A DNA stretch of 64,000 nt from Lachnospiraceae bacterium XBD2001 (GCA_900116395.1 FPAN01000002.1:248001-312000), one strand, 5' to 3'; counted from the stretch's first letter, positions 1-9,508 are shown. Notes: a model not told the origin generated them from the sequence alone. Made by a program: numbers and translations.

Positions 1-1129
1 CCACCTTCTCCGGGGAAACCTTCACCACGATGTCTACGGACTCGCCGTCCTTCTGGATGACACCGGATTCCTCCAACTGCTTGGTCAGCTCCACCACCTT
101 CTCCTCTAACTGCTTCTTCTCCACACGCATCTCATTGTTCTTGATGACGCGGGCATCTAAGATCTCAGCTGCATCCGGCTTCTCCTCCGGGAAGAACTCC
201 TCGAACTTCTCGGAAACGGTCTTGGCCTTCTGCTCGGAGAGACCGCTTTCTTCCAGAATCAGATTCACATGATCCTTATCTAAGATAACCGGCTGGTCCT
301 TGTCCTGGAACTCGGCCTGCTCAATGATGTAGTCGTTGATGTTCTGGTGAACGTCGATTAGGACTTCCTTCGCCTCATCGTTGTCCGCACCAACGGCCTG
401 AATAACCATGTTCTCGAAGGCCTGCTTCTTCTCAGCAGCGGTGTACTTGGAATCGCAACCCATGCCGCGCTCCCAGAACTCCTTGTGTGGCTCCTTCGGA
501 TCCTTGGCATAGAGCATAATGCTGTGAATATCTGCGCAACGATCGGAAAAAGCAGGGAAGGTGAATCCTGTATCAACCGGACCAACCACCCAGTCACGAA
601 TGCGGGCACCGATGCGGTTCTCGTCTTCACGATAGCCAAGTCCAGGCTTGCTAAGATTAACCGGACAAAGGGCGCACATGATGTACTCGTAAACAACCTC
701 GGACTCATCCAAGGTCAAATCATCCGTCGTCTTCGTCGGAACGTCATAGACGTCATGGAAGAGTAGGATGAGGTAGTTGCCTACGAAATCATAGGTCTCA
801 ATGACATGATCGTAAAATGCATCCAGCAATCCATCATCTTTTAACTTGCTCTCGCGAAGGGCCATGAGAAGCTTGTGGGTACCGTCGTCAAGCTCCTCAT
901 CCAGCGGGAACTGAAGCTCCATTAAGTTGTTGCCTACGGTACCGGACAGGCACTTGTTAACAATCTCCAGATATTTATGAAATTCTTCATCCTCTAGGTT
1001 CAAAAAAGTAGAACCGAATTGGGTGACCTTCTCTTTGCCTGCATCCACGTAACATCCGCAAACACGGGTGATGGTGCAGGATTCTTTTTTGAAGCGACGC
1101 TTAATCTCTGTAACTTCTTTTTTGTTCAT
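1..1129 (-). CDS. DUF4317 family protein, 3' end outside the window
   Basis: I translated the complement of 1-1129. It starts with ATG at 1129-1127 behind GGAGTG and reads without a stop to the window edge, so about 376 residues are visible and the C-terminus is missing. The N-terminus MNKKEVTEIKRRFKK, the early CGCYV stretch and the long acidic body fit the DUF4317 family, known mainly from Clostridia and of unknown function. There are no membrane segments or signal peptide, so it should be cytosolic. The last visible part, rich in Glu and Lys, looks helical. It is transcribed divergently from asnS. The family call is from memory of the sequence pattern; the open frame itself is clear. Plus-strand frames across this region are antisense shadows. 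Confidence 0.8.
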   Translation of the reverse strand, partial: MNKKEVTEIKRRFKKESCTITRVCGCYVDAGKEKVTQFGSTFLNLEDEEFHKYLEIVNKCLSGTVGNNLMELQFPLDEELDDGTHKLLMALRESKLKDDGLLDAFYDHVIETYDFVGNYLILLFHDVYDVPTKTTDDLTLDESEVVYEYIMCALCPVNLSKPGLGYREDENRIGARIRDWVVGPVDTGFTFPAFSDRCADIHSIMLYAKDPKEPHKEFWERGMGCDSKYTAAEKKQAFENMVIQAVGADNDEAKEVLIDVHQNINDYIIEQAEFQDKDQPVILDKDHVNLILEESGLSEQKAKTVSEKFEEFFPEEKPDAAEILDARVIKNNEMRVEKKQLEEKVVELTKQLEESGVIQKDGESVDIVVKVSPEKV

Positions 1130-1164
1130 AATCAACACTCCGTTTCATTCGAATTCGCCGTTTC

Positions 1165-1193
1165 ATTATAGCGAATCCGTCTTGTTTTTTCTA
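1165..1193 (-). promoter_or_regulatory. putative promoter of the DUF4317 gene
   Basis: On the minus strand a perfect -10 TATAAT lies at 1170-1165, about 36 bases upstream of the start codon. The -35 at 17-base spacing (1193-1188, TAGAAA) is poor. The call rests on the -10 and on position between divergent genes. Confidence 0.5.
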
Positions 1194-1210
1194 CATTCGT
1201 GCGTTAAACT
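1182..1210 (+). promoter_or_regulatory. putative asnS promoter
   Basis: TTGTTT (1182-1187) and TAAACT (1205-1210) are separated by 17 bases in the divergent gap. This would give a leader of about 50 bases before asnS. The gap is too short for a T-box leader. Confidence 0.45.
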
Positions 1211-1269
1211 AGAAAAGTGATTTTTTATAAGAAAAAACACTAGAAATCGATTGAAAGAAGGAAAAGAAA

Positions 1270-2667
1270 ATGAGTAAGAAAGTAGTTGAGATTCGTACCC
1301 TGTACAAGGATACGGAAAAGTATGCAGATCAAGAGGTGACCATCGGAGGATGGATTCGTAATCGTCGTGATTCCAAGACCTTCGGATTCTTGTCCGTTAA
1401 TGATGGTACATTTTTTAAACCGGTTCAGGTTGTTTATGCAGATTCCCTCAATAATTTCAATGAGATTTCTAAGTTCAATATTGGCGCTGCTGTTTACGCA
1501 ACCGGTAAGTTAGTTCTTACCCCGGGTGCACAGCAGCCATTCGAGTTACAGGCAACTGAGGTTGTTTTAGAGGGTGCTTCCACACCGGATTACCCAATCC
1601 AGCCGAAGCGTCACACCATGGAGTACTTACGTACCGTGACACATCTTCGTGCACGTACCAACACCTTCGAGGCCGTATTCCGTGTACGTTCCTTGGCAGC
1701 TTATGCCATTCATAAGTTCTTCCAGGAGCGGGACTTCGTCTATGTTCACACTCCAATCATCACCGGTAGTGATGCAGAGGGTGCCGGCGAGATGTTCCAG
1801 GTAACCACTTTGGACCAGAACAATCTTCCGATGACCTCGGACGGCAAGGTGGATTACAGCCAGGACTTCTTCGGAAAAAGCACGAACTTAACCGTATCCG
1901 GCCAGTTGAACGGCGAGACCTTCGCTATGGCATTCAAGAACATCTACACCTTTGGACCGACCTTCCGTGCAGAGAACTCCAACACCACCCGTCATGCAGC
2001 TGAGTTCTGGATGATTGAGCCGGAGATCGCTTTTGCTGATCTTGAGGATGACATGGAGTTGGCTGAGGACATGTTAAAATATGTCATCACCTATGTAATG
2101 GAGAATGCTCCGGAAGAGATGGAGTTCTTCAACAAGTTTGTAGATAAGGGACTGATTGAGCGTCTCAACCATGTCGTAAATTCCGACTTCGGTCGTATCA
2201 CTTACACCGACGCCATCAAGGAATTGGAGAAGCACAACGACCAGTTCGATTACAAGGTATTCTGGGGTTGCGATTTGCAGACCGAGCATGAGCGTTTCTT
2301 AACTGAGGAGATCTTCAAGCGCCCGGTATTCGTAACCGATTATCCGAAGGACATTAAGGCCTTCTATATGAAACTGAACGAGGATGGCAAGACTGTTGCC
2401 GCTATGGACTGTCTGGTTCCTGGCATCGGAGAGATCATCGGTGGTTCTCAGCGTGAGGACGACCTGGAGATTCTTACCAACCGCATGAAAGAACTTGGCA
2501 TGGGCCTTGAGGACTACCAGTTCTATCTTGACCTGCGCAAGTACGGATCTGCTCGCCATGCAGGCTTCGGACTTGGATTCGAGCGTTGCGTTATGTACCT
2601 CACCGGAATGGGCAACATCCGCGATGTGCTTCCATTCCCACGTACCGTAGGTACCTGCGAACTGTAA
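1270..2667 (+). CDS. asnS: Asparagine--tRNA ligase
   Basis: 465 residues, the usual length for a bacterial AsnRS. It attaches asparagine to tRNA-Asn in the cytosol. The N-terminal OB-fold anticodon-binding domain (about residues 15-110, including [13 protein letters not shown]) is followed by a class II catalytic core. Motif 2 is visible as [20 protein letters not shown], and motif 3 as GFGLGFERC with the Arg of the ATP site near the C-terminus. The start ATG has GAAGG eight bases upstream. asnA follows after 33 bases, so the pair probably forms one transcript covering asparagine synthesis and its charging to tRNA. Nothing looks truncated. Confidence 0.97.
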   Translation: MSKKVVEIRTLYKDTEKYADQEVTIGGWIRNRRDSKTFGFLSVNDGTFFKPVQVVYADSLNNFNEISKFNIGAAVYATGKLVLTPGAQQPFELQATEVVLEGASTPDYPIQPKRHTMEYLRTVTHLRARTNTFEAVFRVRSLAAYAIHKFFQERDFVYVHTPIITGSDAEGAGEMFQVTTLDQNNLPMTSDGKVDYSQDFFGKSTNLTVSGQLNGETFAMAFKNIYTFGPTFRAENSNTTRHAAEFWMIEPEIAFADLEDDMELAEDMLKYVITYVMENAPEEMEFFNKFVDKGLIERLNHVVNSDFGRITYTDAIKELEKHNDQFDYKVFWGCDLQTEHERFLTEEIFKRPVFVTDYPKDIKAFYMKLNEDGKTVAAMDCLVPGIGEIIGGSQREDDLEILTNRMKELGMGLEDYQFYLDLRKYGSARHAGFGLGFERCVMYLTGMGNIRDVLPFPRTVGTCEL

Positions 2668-2700
2668 TTGAAAAAGAAGGAAAGAAAAAGGAAAAAGAAG

Positions 2701-3711
2701 ATGAGTAAAATAGTAATACCCGAGGGATACAGCCCGGCGCTGAATCTCAAGGAGACGCAGATTGCGATTAAGAAGGTCAAGGACTTTTTTCAGGAGCAGC
2801 TGGCAACGGAGCTGAACTTGCACCGTGTGTCCGCACCGCTGTTTGTAACGCCGGAGAGCGGCTTGAACGATAACCTGAATGGTGTGGAGCGTCCGGTAAG
2901 CTTCGGTGTGAAGGAGCTGGACGATAAGCAGGTAGAGGTGGTACATTCCCTTGCGAAGTGGAAGCGTATGGCGTTAGGCCGATATGAGTTCCGCGTAGGC
3001 GAGGGCTTATATACCGATATGAATGCGATTCGCCGTGATGAGGATACCGATAACATTCACTCCATCTATGTAGATCAGTGGGACTGGGAGAAGATCATTA
3101 CCAAGGAACAGCGTACCGTTGAAACACTGAAGGAGACGGTGAAGGCCGTATATGAGGCCTTGCGTGTTACCGAGAAGCACATGTCCAATAACTACGACTA
3201 TATTGAGTGCTTCCTTCCGGAGCAGATTACCTTCATCACCTCACAGGAACTGTTGGATCTATATCCGGATAAGACCGCCAAGGAGCGTGAATACGCCATC
3301 GCCAAGGAGAAGGGCGCTGTTTTCATTATGAAGATCGGTGACCTGTTATCCAACGGTGAGAAGCACGACGGACGTGCGCCGGACTATGATGACTGGGAAT
3401 TGAACGGAGATATCATTGTATATTATCCGGTGACAGATATTGCATTGGAACTGTCTTCCATGGGCATTCGTGTAGACGAGAAGAGTCTCCATGAACAGCT
3501 GGAGAAGGCCGGTTGCCTCGAGCGTGAGCAGCTGCCGTTCCAGAAGGGTGTTTTAGAACAGAAGCTTCCATATACCATTGGAGGAGGTATTGGACAGTCC
3601 CGTATCTGTATGTTTTTCCTCCGCAAGTGCCACATCGGAGAGGTACAGTCCTCCATTTGGCCGGAAGAAGAAGTGGAGTACGCACGTAAGAAGGGTGTGA
3701 TAATTCTATAA
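2701..3711 (+). CDS. asnA: Aspartate--ammonia ligase (asparagine synthetase A)
   Basis: 336 residues from ATG 2701, matching the roughly 330-residue AsnA family. It makes asparagine from aspartate, ammonia and ATP. AsnA is related to the catalytic core of class II AspRS/AsnRS but lacks an anticodon domain. Visible family features include RVSAPLFV and the FGVKELDDK region early on, ALGRYEF, DQWDWEK, and the C-terminal GGGIGQSR motif that resembles synthetase motif 3. An upstream TTG at 2668 is in frame, but it would add only a Lys/Arg-rich tail encoded by a purine tract that contains the ribosome-binding site (AAGGA 2688-2692, eight bases before ATG 2701). I therefore prefer the ATG. It sits directly behind asnS. 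Confidence 0.96.
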   Translation: MSKIVIPEGYSPALNLKETQIAIKKVKDFFQEQLATELNLHRVSAPLFVTPESGLNDNLNGVERPVSFGVKELDDKQVEVVHSLAKWKRMALGRYEFRVGEGLYTDMNAIRRDEDTDNIHSIYVDQWDWEKIITKEQRTVETLKETVKAVYEALRVTEKHMSNNYDYIECFLPEQITFITSQELLDLYPDKTAKEREYAIAKEKGAVFIMKIGDLLSNGEKHDGRAPDYDDWELNGDIIVYYPVTDIALELSSMGIRVDEKSLHEQLEKAGCLEREQLPFQKGVLEQKLPYTIGGGIGQSRICMFFLRKCHIGEVQSSIWPEEEVEYARKKGVIIL

Positions 3712-3751
3712 TTCTCACTGTGTGCTTCCTTCCACAAAGAAAGGTAACTAT

Positions 3752-4054
3752 ATGAGCAAAAAGAATCTACATGACGAAGCAATGGATTATTTGATGGATG
3801 GCATTCTGTGTCTTCAGACCAGAGAAGAAGCCTACAATTTTTTTACCGATTTGTGTACGGTGAATGAGTTGGAGGATTTAAGACAGCGTTTTCACGTTGC
3901 CTCCATGTTGCGCCAGGAGCGCACCTACCAGGAAATCGTTGAGAAGACCGGTGCGTCTACCGCTACCATCAGCCGCGTAAACCGTGCCATCAACTATGGC
4001 GATGACGGTTATGATGTAGTATTTGAACGCTTAGAAGGAAAAGAAAAGGCATAA
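3752..4054 (+). CDS. YerC/YecD family TrpR-related DNA-binding protein
   Basis: 100 residues from ATG 3752, preceded by AAAGG. The frame is open further upstream, but no better start exists. The fold is the TrpR-type helix-turn-helix: DLRQRFHVASMLRQERTYQE followed by a recognition helix with TGASTATISRVNRA. That ending is characteristic of the YerC/YecD group rather than tryptophan-binding TrpR. Function is poorly known; a transcriptional repressor is the natural inference. The gene lies nine bases before pcrA. In Bacillus subtilis yerC is likewise upstream of the pcrB-pcrA region, so the neighbourhood is conserved. Confidence 0.9.
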   Translation: MSKKNLHDEAMDYLMDGILCLQTREEAYNFFTDLCTVNELEDLRQRFHVASMLRQERTYQEIVEKTGASTATISRVNRAINYGDDGYDVVFERLEGKEKA

Positions 4055-4062
4055 GTAGTTTT

Positions 4063-6285
4063 ATGAATTTATTAGATCAATTGAACCCGGAGCAGCAGCG
4101 CGCAGTGCTTACCACCGAAGGCCCGGTCCTGATTCTTGCAGGTGCCGGATCCGGTAAGACCCGTGTGCTGGTGCATCGTGTAGCAAATCTTATGGCCAAT
4201 GGTGTGGCACCATATCACATCATGGCCATTACTTTTACTAACAAGGCAGCCGGCGAGATGCGGGAACGAATCAACAACCTCATCGGTACCGGCGCGGAGC
4301 AGATTTGGGTGGCAACCTTCCACTCCAGCTGTGTTCGCATCCTTCGTCGTTACGGCGACCGCATCGGATATGGAACCAATTTTTCCATCTATGATACGGA
4401 CGACACCAAGACGGTGATGAAGGAAGTCTTGAAAAAACTGAATATCGACACCAAGAAATTCAAGGAGCGTTATTTCCTGAATGCAATTTCCTCCGCGAAG
4501 AATGAGATGATTACCGCAGAGGAATATGCCCTGAATGCAGGCAGTGACTTGGCCAAGAGCCGTATTGCCGGCGTGTACCGAGAGTACCAGGCCAGAATGC
4601 GGGCCAATAACGCTATGGATTTCGATGATTTGTTGGTGGAGTGTGTGAACCTGTTGAAACAGGATCCGGAAGTGCTGAATTACTACCAGACCAAGTTCGA
4701 ATACATCATGGTGGACGAGTACCAGGATACCAATACGGTACAGTTCGAGCTGGTGCGCCTCTTAGCCGGCGGCCGACAGAATCTGTGTGTGGTAGGTGAT
4801 GATGACCAGTCCATCTATAAGTTCCGTGGCGCCAACATTTATAACATCCTGAACTTCGAGCAGCAGTTCCCGGATGCTACGGTGATTAAGTTGGAGCAGA
4901 ATTATCGTTCCACCAAGTTCATCTTAGATACCGCCAACGGCGTCATTCGCAATAACGAAGGCCGTAAGGATAAGGCGCTTTGGACCGAGAACGAACAGGG
5001 CGAGAAGGTCAAATTCAAGCAGTTTGACAGTGCCTACGAAGAAGCCCAGTTTATCGCCATGGATATTAATTCCAAGGTTCGTAAAAGAATCTATGATTAC
5101 AAGGATTGTGCGGTGCTGTATCGAACCAACGCCCAGTCCCGTCTTCTCGAGGAGAAGTTCATCGTAGAGAACATTCCGTATAAGATTGTAGGCGGCGTGA
5201 ACTTCTACAGCCGTAAGGAAGTAAAAGATATCTTAGCCTACTTGAAGACCATCGATAACGCCCAGGATGATTTGGCTGTACGCCGTATCATCAACGTGCC
5301 GAAGCGTGGCATCGGAGCTACTTCCATCGATAAGGTACAGGATTACGCAACGGCCCTGAATATGCCGTTTTTCGATGCATTGTTGCAACTCCAGATGGAT
5401 CCGGCTCTGAAGAAGTTAGAGAAAAAAGTGGAGCCATTCGTGTTGTTTATCCAACTGATGCGAAGCCAGCTTCCGGACTTAGGCGTTGCAGGTTTGATCC
5501 GTGAAATCATTGATCAGACCGGATACGAAGCAGAACTGGAAGCCGAAGGCACCGACGAAGCAGCTGCCAGAATCGAGAACATCGAAGAGTTCTATTCCAA
5601 GGCGGTAGCTTACGAAGAGGAGCATGAAGACGCCACCCTTGGCGGCTTCTTAGAGGAAGTGGCCCTCATTGCAGATATTGATTCCCTGGATGAATCCGAG
5701 GATTACGTGGTACTTATGACCTTGCATGCAGCCAAGGGACTGGAGTTCCCGAACGTCTACATGGCAGGTATGGAAGACGGCTTGTTCCCAAGCTACATGT
5801 CTATTACTGCAGACGACTCCGATGCAGAGATTGAAGAGGAGCGACGTCTGTGCTACGTAGGTATTACACGTGCTATGAAGCAGCTGACCATGACCTCTGC
5901 CAAGGCCCGTATGGTCCGAGGCGAGACCCAGTATGGTGCGGTATCCCGCTTTGTCAAAGAGATTCCGGACGGCTTGTTGGACGGTGAAGTCTATGAGCAG
6001 AAGCAGCGCTTTTTCCCGGATTTCTTAGATGATGTTCCGACCCAGAAGATCAATCCGATTTTTACCCAGAAGAAGCCAATGGCAGCAGCCAAGAACTTCG
6101 GTACCAAGATTGAGAAGAAGGCGCTGGATTACGGCGAAGGCGACCGTGTCCGTCATCCGAAATTCGGCGAGGGCGAAGTGGTATCCGTCATCGACGGCGG
6201 TAGAGACTTCGAAGTAACCGTAGAATTCGACAACGTGGGCCGCAAGAAGATGTTTGCATCTTTTGCCAAGATGGAAAAAGTCTAA
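4063..6285 (+). CDS. pcrA: ATP-dependent DNA helicase PcrA (UvrD/Rep family)
   Basis: 740 residues, the normal PcrA size. It is a 3'-5' superfamily 1A helicase acting in repair and in clearing obstacles from replication. Visible in order: Q motif LNPEQQRAV (about 7-15), Walker A AGAGSGKT (26-33), motif Ia TFTNKAAGEM, motif II DEYQDTN, motif III VGDDDQSIYKFRGA, motif IV QNYRST, motif V LHAAKGLEF and motif VI EERRLCYVGITRA. The last 50 residues (GEGDRVRHPKFGEGEV and on) form the Tudor-like domain of PcrA, which contacts RNA polymerase. The start is nine bases after the yerC stop, so the two are probably co-transcribed. A short GC hairpin at 6301-6316 follows. Confidence 0.97.
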   Translation: MNLLDQLNPEQQRAVLTTEGPVLILAGAGSGKTRVLVHRVANLMANGVAPYHIMAITFTNKAAGEMRERINNLIGTGAEQIWVATFHSSCVRILRRYGDRIGYGTNFSIYDTDDTKTVMKEVLKKLNIDTKKFKERYFLNAISSAKNEMITAEEYALNAGSDLAKSRIAGVYREYQARMRANNAMDFDDLLVECVNLLKQDPEVLNYYQTKFEYIMVDEYQDTNTVQFELVRLLAGGRQNLCVVGDDDQSIYKFRGANIYNILNFEQQFPDATVIKLEQNYRSTKFILDTANGVIRNNEGRKDKALWTENEQGEKVKFKQFDSAYEEAQFIAMDINSKVRKRIYDYKDCAVLYRTNAQSRLLEEKFIVENIPYKIVGGVNFYSRKEVKDILAYLKTIDNAQDDLAVRRIINVPKRGIGATSIDKVQDYATALNMPFFDALLQLQMDPALKKLEKKVEPFVLFIQLMRSQLPDLGVAGLIREIIDQTGYEAELEAEGTDEAAARIENIEEFYSKAVAYEEEHEDATLGGFLEEVALIADIDSLDESEDYVVLMTLHAAKGLEFPNVYMAGMEDGLFPSYMSITADDSDAEIEEERRLCYVGITRAMKQLTMTSAKARMVRGETQYGAVSRFVKEIPDGLLDGEVYEQKQRFFPDFLDDVPTQKINPIFTQKKPMAAAKNFGTKIEKKALDYGEGDRVRHPKFGEGEVVSVIDGGRDFEVTVEFDNVGRKKMFASFAKMEKV

Positions 6286-6300
6286 GCAACTTTTCTGTGG

Positions 6301-6325
6301 CATCCCCCATGGGATGTGATATAAT
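6301..6325 (+). promoter_or_regulatory. Extended -10 promoter next to a short inverted repeat
   Basis: CATCCC (6301-6306) and GGGATG (6311-6316) form a 6-bp stem with a 4-base loop. TGATATAAT (6317-6325) is a perfect extended -10 immediately after it. The -35 region is weak (GTGGCA at 6297-6302). The hairpin may end pcrA transcripts or be an operator for the next gene; it lacks a proper T-run. Confidence 0.5.
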
Positions 6326-6362
6326 TTTACTAGATTGAACCGAAGACAAGGGGGTTGCGTTT

Positions 6363-6686
6363 ATGGATATTCGAAACATTACGAAGCAAGACCTGGCGAA
6401 CCTCATCGATGTTGATGAGCTCCGTGATTTCGTGGAGGACAAGGTAGACATTGTAACAGACTTAGGCAAGAGTGTGATGAAATACCGCAAGAAGGGGGCT
6501 GTGAAGACGATGAATACGAAGAAGGTTATTAAGACAATCGTTACGATTGTAGGCATTGTGGCAATCATTGCCGGTATCGCTTATGCGGTTTATAAGTTCA
6601 TGAATCCATCCTACAGTGATGCATTCGATGATGACTTTGATGATGCATTTGACGATGATGACGAGGATTTGTTTGACGACAAGTAA
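6363..6686 (+). CDS. Small single-span membrane protein with acidic C-terminal tail
   Basis: 107 residues with ATG behind AAGGGGG. The N-terminal half is soluble and charged (residues 1-50). One clear transmembrane helix follows (about 57-80, TIVTIVGIVAIIAGIAYAVY), preceded by lysines. The rest is a repeated Asp/Phe tail (DAFDDDFDDAFDDDDED) that is almost purely acidic. By the positive-inside rule the tail should face outwards. I do not recognise the family or its function. It has its own extended -10 promoter and a GC hairpin after it, so it is probably a one-gene unit. The acidic tail could bind cations or basic proteins, but that is speculation. Confidence 0.75.
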   Translation: MDIRNITKQDLANLIDVDELRDFVEDKVDIVTDLGKSVMKYRKKGAVKTMNTKKVIKTIVTIVGIVAIIAGIAYAVYKFMNPSYSDAFDDDFDDAFDDDDEDLFDDK

Positions 6687-6702
6687 TCTTAATCGGAAGT
6701 TA

Positions 6703-6740
6703 CAGCCGCGACCGAGTTAGGCCGCGGCTGATGTTATGTT
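6703..6740 (+). terminator. GC-rich hairpin after the small membrane protein
   Basis: CAGCCGCG (6703-6710) pairs perfectly with CGCGGCTG (6723-6730) across a 12-base loop. The following sequence is only moderately T-rich, so termination may be partial. Confidence 0.6.
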
Positions 6741-6761
6741 TGGAACGTTTTTGAGGTAAGT

Positions 6762-8225
6762 ATGAAAAAAGGACAGCAGTACGAAGGTGTAGTGAAGGAA
6801 ATCAATTTCCCCAATAAAGGAATCGTGGAGTTAGAGGACGAAGTCTTCATCCAGGAAAAAGGCCAGCCAACCCGCACAGAGCGCGTTACCGCAAGGGTTC
6901 AGGTGAAGAATGCCATTCCGGGACAGAAGGTGCGATTCGTTTTATCCAAGAAGCATAAGGACCGCATGGAAGGTCGCCTCTTAGAAGTGGTGGAGAAGTC
7001 TCCCTTAGAGTCTATGGAGCAGTGCCCGAACTACGGCATCTGCGGTGGATGCTTGTACCAGGGTATTCCTTATGAAGAGGAATTGAAGATTAAGGAATCC
7101 CAGATTCGCAAGCTGTTCACGCCGGTTCTTGGGGAAGAAGGATTCGATTCCATCTTCGAAGGAATCAAGGGAAGTCCGGTGAGCAGAGAATACCGCAACA
7201 AGATGGAATTCTCCTTCGGCGACTGTGAGAAGGGCGGCGCACTGACCCTTGGTATGCACAAGCGTGGCAGCTTCTATGACGTGGTTAGCGTCCCGGATTG
7301 TACCATTGTGGATGGAGATTTCCGGTTGATTCTTGATACAACATTGCGGTTCTGGTCCGAAAAATCGGTAGATTACTATCATAAAATGCAGCATGTGGGC
7401 TATTTGCGCCATCTGTTGGTTCGCAAAGCCGCAAGAACTGGGGAGATTCTGGTGGACTTGGTGACCACCACCCAGGCACCGGCGGATGAAGCGGAATTAT
7501 TGGCGGAATGGGCCGAGACCATTCGGGCATTGGACTTTTCCGGCAAGCTGACCTGTCTACTTCACACAAAGAACGACCGGGAAAGTGACGTGGTAGAGGA
7601 CCAGGGAACGACCATCCTTTTTGGACAGGATTATTTTACAGAGAACTTGTTGGGTCTTAACTTCCGTATTACGCCGTTTAGCTTTTTCCAGACCAATTCC
7701 CTTGGCGCGGAAGTGCTGTATGATACGGCCAGAGATTTTATCGTCCATAAGAAGGACGGTAGTGACACCGGCAATATCAAGGCCGGCAGTACGGTGTACG
7801 ACCTCTATTCCGGAACCGGCACCATTGCCCAGGTTCTTGCGCCGGTAGCCGGCCATGTGATTGGCGTAGAGATTATTGAAGAAGCGGTGGAAGCAGCAAA
7901 GAAGAATGCGGCTGAGAATAACTTAGAGAACTGCGATTTCTTAGCCGGTGACGTATTGAAGGTCTTAGACGATATTACGGAGAAGCCGGACTTCATCGTG
8001 TTGGATCCGCCTCGTGACGGTATCCATCCGAAGGCATTACCGAAGATTTTAAGCTATGGGGTGGATTCCATGATTTACATCTCCTGCAAGCCAACCAGCT
8101 TAGTCCGCGATCTTCCGTATTTTATGGAAGCAGGATACGAGCCGAAGCGCATGTGTTGCGTGGATATGTTCCCAAACACAGCCAATTGCGAGACATGCGT
8201 TCTTTTGTCACGGCAAAGGTGGTAG
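6762..8225 (+). CDS. rlmD: 23S rRNA (uracil-C5)-methyltransferase, RlmD/RumA family
   Basis: 487 residues. The enzyme transfers a methyl group from S-adenosylmethionine to C5 of a uridine in 23S rRNA. The N-terminal TRAM domain (about 1-75) is followed by the iron-sulfur cysteines C88, C94 and C97 in CPNYGICGGC, with a fourth cysteine likely C180 in VPDCT. The SAM-binding motif YDLYSGTGT lies near residue 345. The catalytic region has DPPRDGIHPKAL and the nucleophile C442 in YISCKPTSL. Gram-positive members of this family can modify two uridines (RlmCD); the sequence alone cannot separate that from RlmD. ATG is preceded by GAGG. The next gene starts four bases after the stop. Confidence 0.93.
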   Translation: MKKGQQYEGVVKEINFPNKGIVELEDEVFIQEKGQPTRTERVTARVQVKNAIPGQKVRFVLSKKHKDRMEGRLLEVVEKSPLESMEQCPNYGICGGCLYQGIPYEEELKIKESQIRKLFTPVLGEEGFDSIFEGIKGSPVSREYRNKMEFSFGDCEKGGALTLGMHKRGSFYDVVSVPDCTIVDGDFRLILDTTLRFWSEKSVDYYHKMQHVGYLRHLLVRKAARTGEILVDLVTTTQAPADEAELLAEWAETIRALDFSGKLTCLLHTKNDRESDVVEDQGTTILFGQDYFTENLLGLNFRITPFSFFQTNSLGAEVLYDTARDFIVHKKDGSDTGNIKAGSTVYDLYSGTGTIAQVLAPVAGHVIGVEIIEEAVEAAKKNAAENNLENCDFLAGDVLKVLDDITEKPDFIVLDPPRDGIHPKALPKILSYGVDSMIYISCKPTSLVRDLPYFMEAGYEPKRMCCVDMFPNTANCETCVLLSRQRW

Positions 8226-8229
8226 AAAT

Positions 8230-9306
8230 ATGAGGAAGGTGTACTTGGATAATATTCGCTGGATAACAGTAGTGCTGGTTGTCATCTATCATGTAATCTA
8301 CATATTCAACGGTGTAACACAATATGGCATCATCGGACCATTCAGTAAACATCAGCCCCAGGATACATATCAGTACATTGTATATCCTTGGTTCATGTTA
8401 CTTCTGTTTGTGGTATCCGGCATGTCAGCCCGCTTTGAACTAAATAAACGAACGGAAAAGGAATTCATCAGCGTAAGGACGAGAAAGTATCTTGTACCAT
8501 CAACAATCGGCCTTCTGGTTTTCGGCTGGATTCTTGGCTATTACAACATGCTGATGTCTGGTGCATTTAATTCCATGAACAATGTACCGGGGCCAATCCT
8601 TTTCCTGATAATGGCAGTCAGCGGCTCAGGTCCTCTGTGGTACGTTCAGATGCTTTGGCTCTTCAGCCTGATACTGGTACTAATCAGAAGGATTGAAAAA
8701 GACAGATTCTATAATATCTGTGGTAAAGCAAATCTTTTGACACTTATACTTCTTGTTATACCCGTATATGGAGCGGCGCAGATACTTAACACACCGATAA
8801 TTGTGGTATACAGATTCGGTATCTACGGACTGGGCTTTATGATCGGCTATTTTGTATTGTCCCATGAGGTCGTGATGGATCGACTTGGTAAAAACTGGCT
8901 GTTATGCAGCATCCTTGCCTTCGCATCCTGCATAGCCTTTGTGATTTTATATAAAGGTCAGCCTTATCCGGATCACGTAGTTCTGGACACAATCATGTGC
9001 AATGTATACGCATGGTTTGGAACTCTCGGTATCCTTGCCTTCATGAAAAAATGGGGAAATTTCACGAATGCTTTCTCAAAGTGGATGTGCCGAAAATCAT
9101 GGGGCCTCTACGTATTCCATTATCTGATGATAGCGGTCAGCGGATGGTATCTACATACATTATGCCCGTTCCTTGCCCCTGTCATCGTATACCTGTTGGT
9201 TGCAATAGCAGCATTCGCAGGCTCCTACTTTCTGTATGAAATCATGAGCCGCATACCTTTCATAAGGTGGTGTGTTCTGGGAATAAAAGAGGAGAAGAAA
9301 GAATAA
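8230..9306 (+). CDS. Acyltransferase family 3 membrane protein
   Basis: 358 residues with about ten hydrophobic helices. The first helix region YLDNIRWITVVLVVIYHV carries the family signature, Asp then an intramembrane His. Members move acetyl or other acyl groups across the membrane onto sugars, peptidoglycan or lipids; the substrate cannot be told here. The start is four bases after rlmD with AAAGGTGG upstream, so it may be co-transcribed with it. Its codon use (many ATA, AGG and CTT) is less adapted than that of rlmD, suggesting it is a later arrival. A truncated palindromic repeat begins directly after its stop codon, followed by a strong terminator. Confidence 0.88.
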   Translation: MRKVYLDNIRWITVVLVVIYHVIYIFNGVTQYGIIGPFSKHQPQDTYQYIVYPWFMLLLFVVSGMSARFELNKRTEKEFISVRTRKYLVPSTIGLLVFGWILGYYNMLMSGAFNSMNNVPGPILFLIMAVSGSGPLWYVQMLWLFSLILVLIRRIEKDRFYNICGKANLLTLILLVIPVYGAAQILNTPIIVVYRFGIYGLGFMIGYFVLSHEVVMDRLGKNWLLCSILAFASCIAFVILYKGQPYPDHVVLDTIMCNVYAWFGTLGILAFMKKWGNFTNAFSKWMCRKSWGLYVFHYLMIAVSGWYLHTLCPFLAPVIVYLLVAIAAFAGSYFLYEIMSRIPFIRWCVLGIKEEKKE

Positions 9307-9337
9307 TGACTCCCCGGGACGGGGTTAGTGGTTCATT
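9307..9337. repeat. Single arm of the palindromic repeat found at 13451 and 16633
   Basis: The 31 bases beginning TGACTCCCCGGGACGGGG are identical to the left arm of the two full palindromes downstream. The complementary right arm is missing here, so this copy is truncated. It starts one base after the acyltransferase stop codon. CCCCG-GGA-CGGGG inside it can still form a small hairpin. Confidence 0.85.
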
Positions 9338-9353
9338 TATGATAGGCAGCTTT

Positions 9354-9404
9354 AAAGGCACACTTCTGTACTTACTTATTGGTAAGTATGAAGGTGCCTT
9401 TTTT
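9354..9404 (+). terminator. Intrinsic terminator after the acyltransferase
   Basis: AAAGGCAC at the left pairs with GTGCCTTT at the right. Inner pairing ACTTAC/GTAAGT closes the loop TTATTG. A run of T follows (9399-9404). It is A-rich on the left too, so it could act in both directions. Confidence 0.85.
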
Positions 9405-9426
9405 GCATGCAAAAATTAGAGTCTTT

Positions 9427-9455
9427 TTGCCGGATGGCATGAGGTATGATATAAT
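9427..9455 (+). promoter_or_regulatory. Promoter of the XRE regulator
   Basis: TTGCCG (9427-9432), a 17-base spacer and a perfect extended -10 TGATATAAT (9447-9455). It lies 54 bases before the XRE start codon. Confidence 0.75.
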
Positions 9456-9508
9456 GAATTCACAAATATGAAAATTATATTAGTGAATAGTAAGGTGAGG
9501 TATCACTC

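Noticed and set aside
485-766. Plus-strand open frame opposite the DUF4317 gene
   Set aside because: The opposite strand carries a complete-looking family protein over the same bases; this frame has no ribosome-binding site and no recognisable domain.
1130-1269. T-box or other leader before asnS
   Set aside because: The divergent gap is 140 bases and the putative leader about 50; no T-box consensus was seen.
2299-2946. Long minus-strand frame across the asnS-asnA junction
   Set aside because: It lies fully antisense to two well-defined genes and shows no family features.
6301-6316. Intrinsic terminator of pcrA
   Set aside because: The stem is only 6 bp and the following bases form a promoter rather than a T-run; kept as an inverted repeat next to the promoter.
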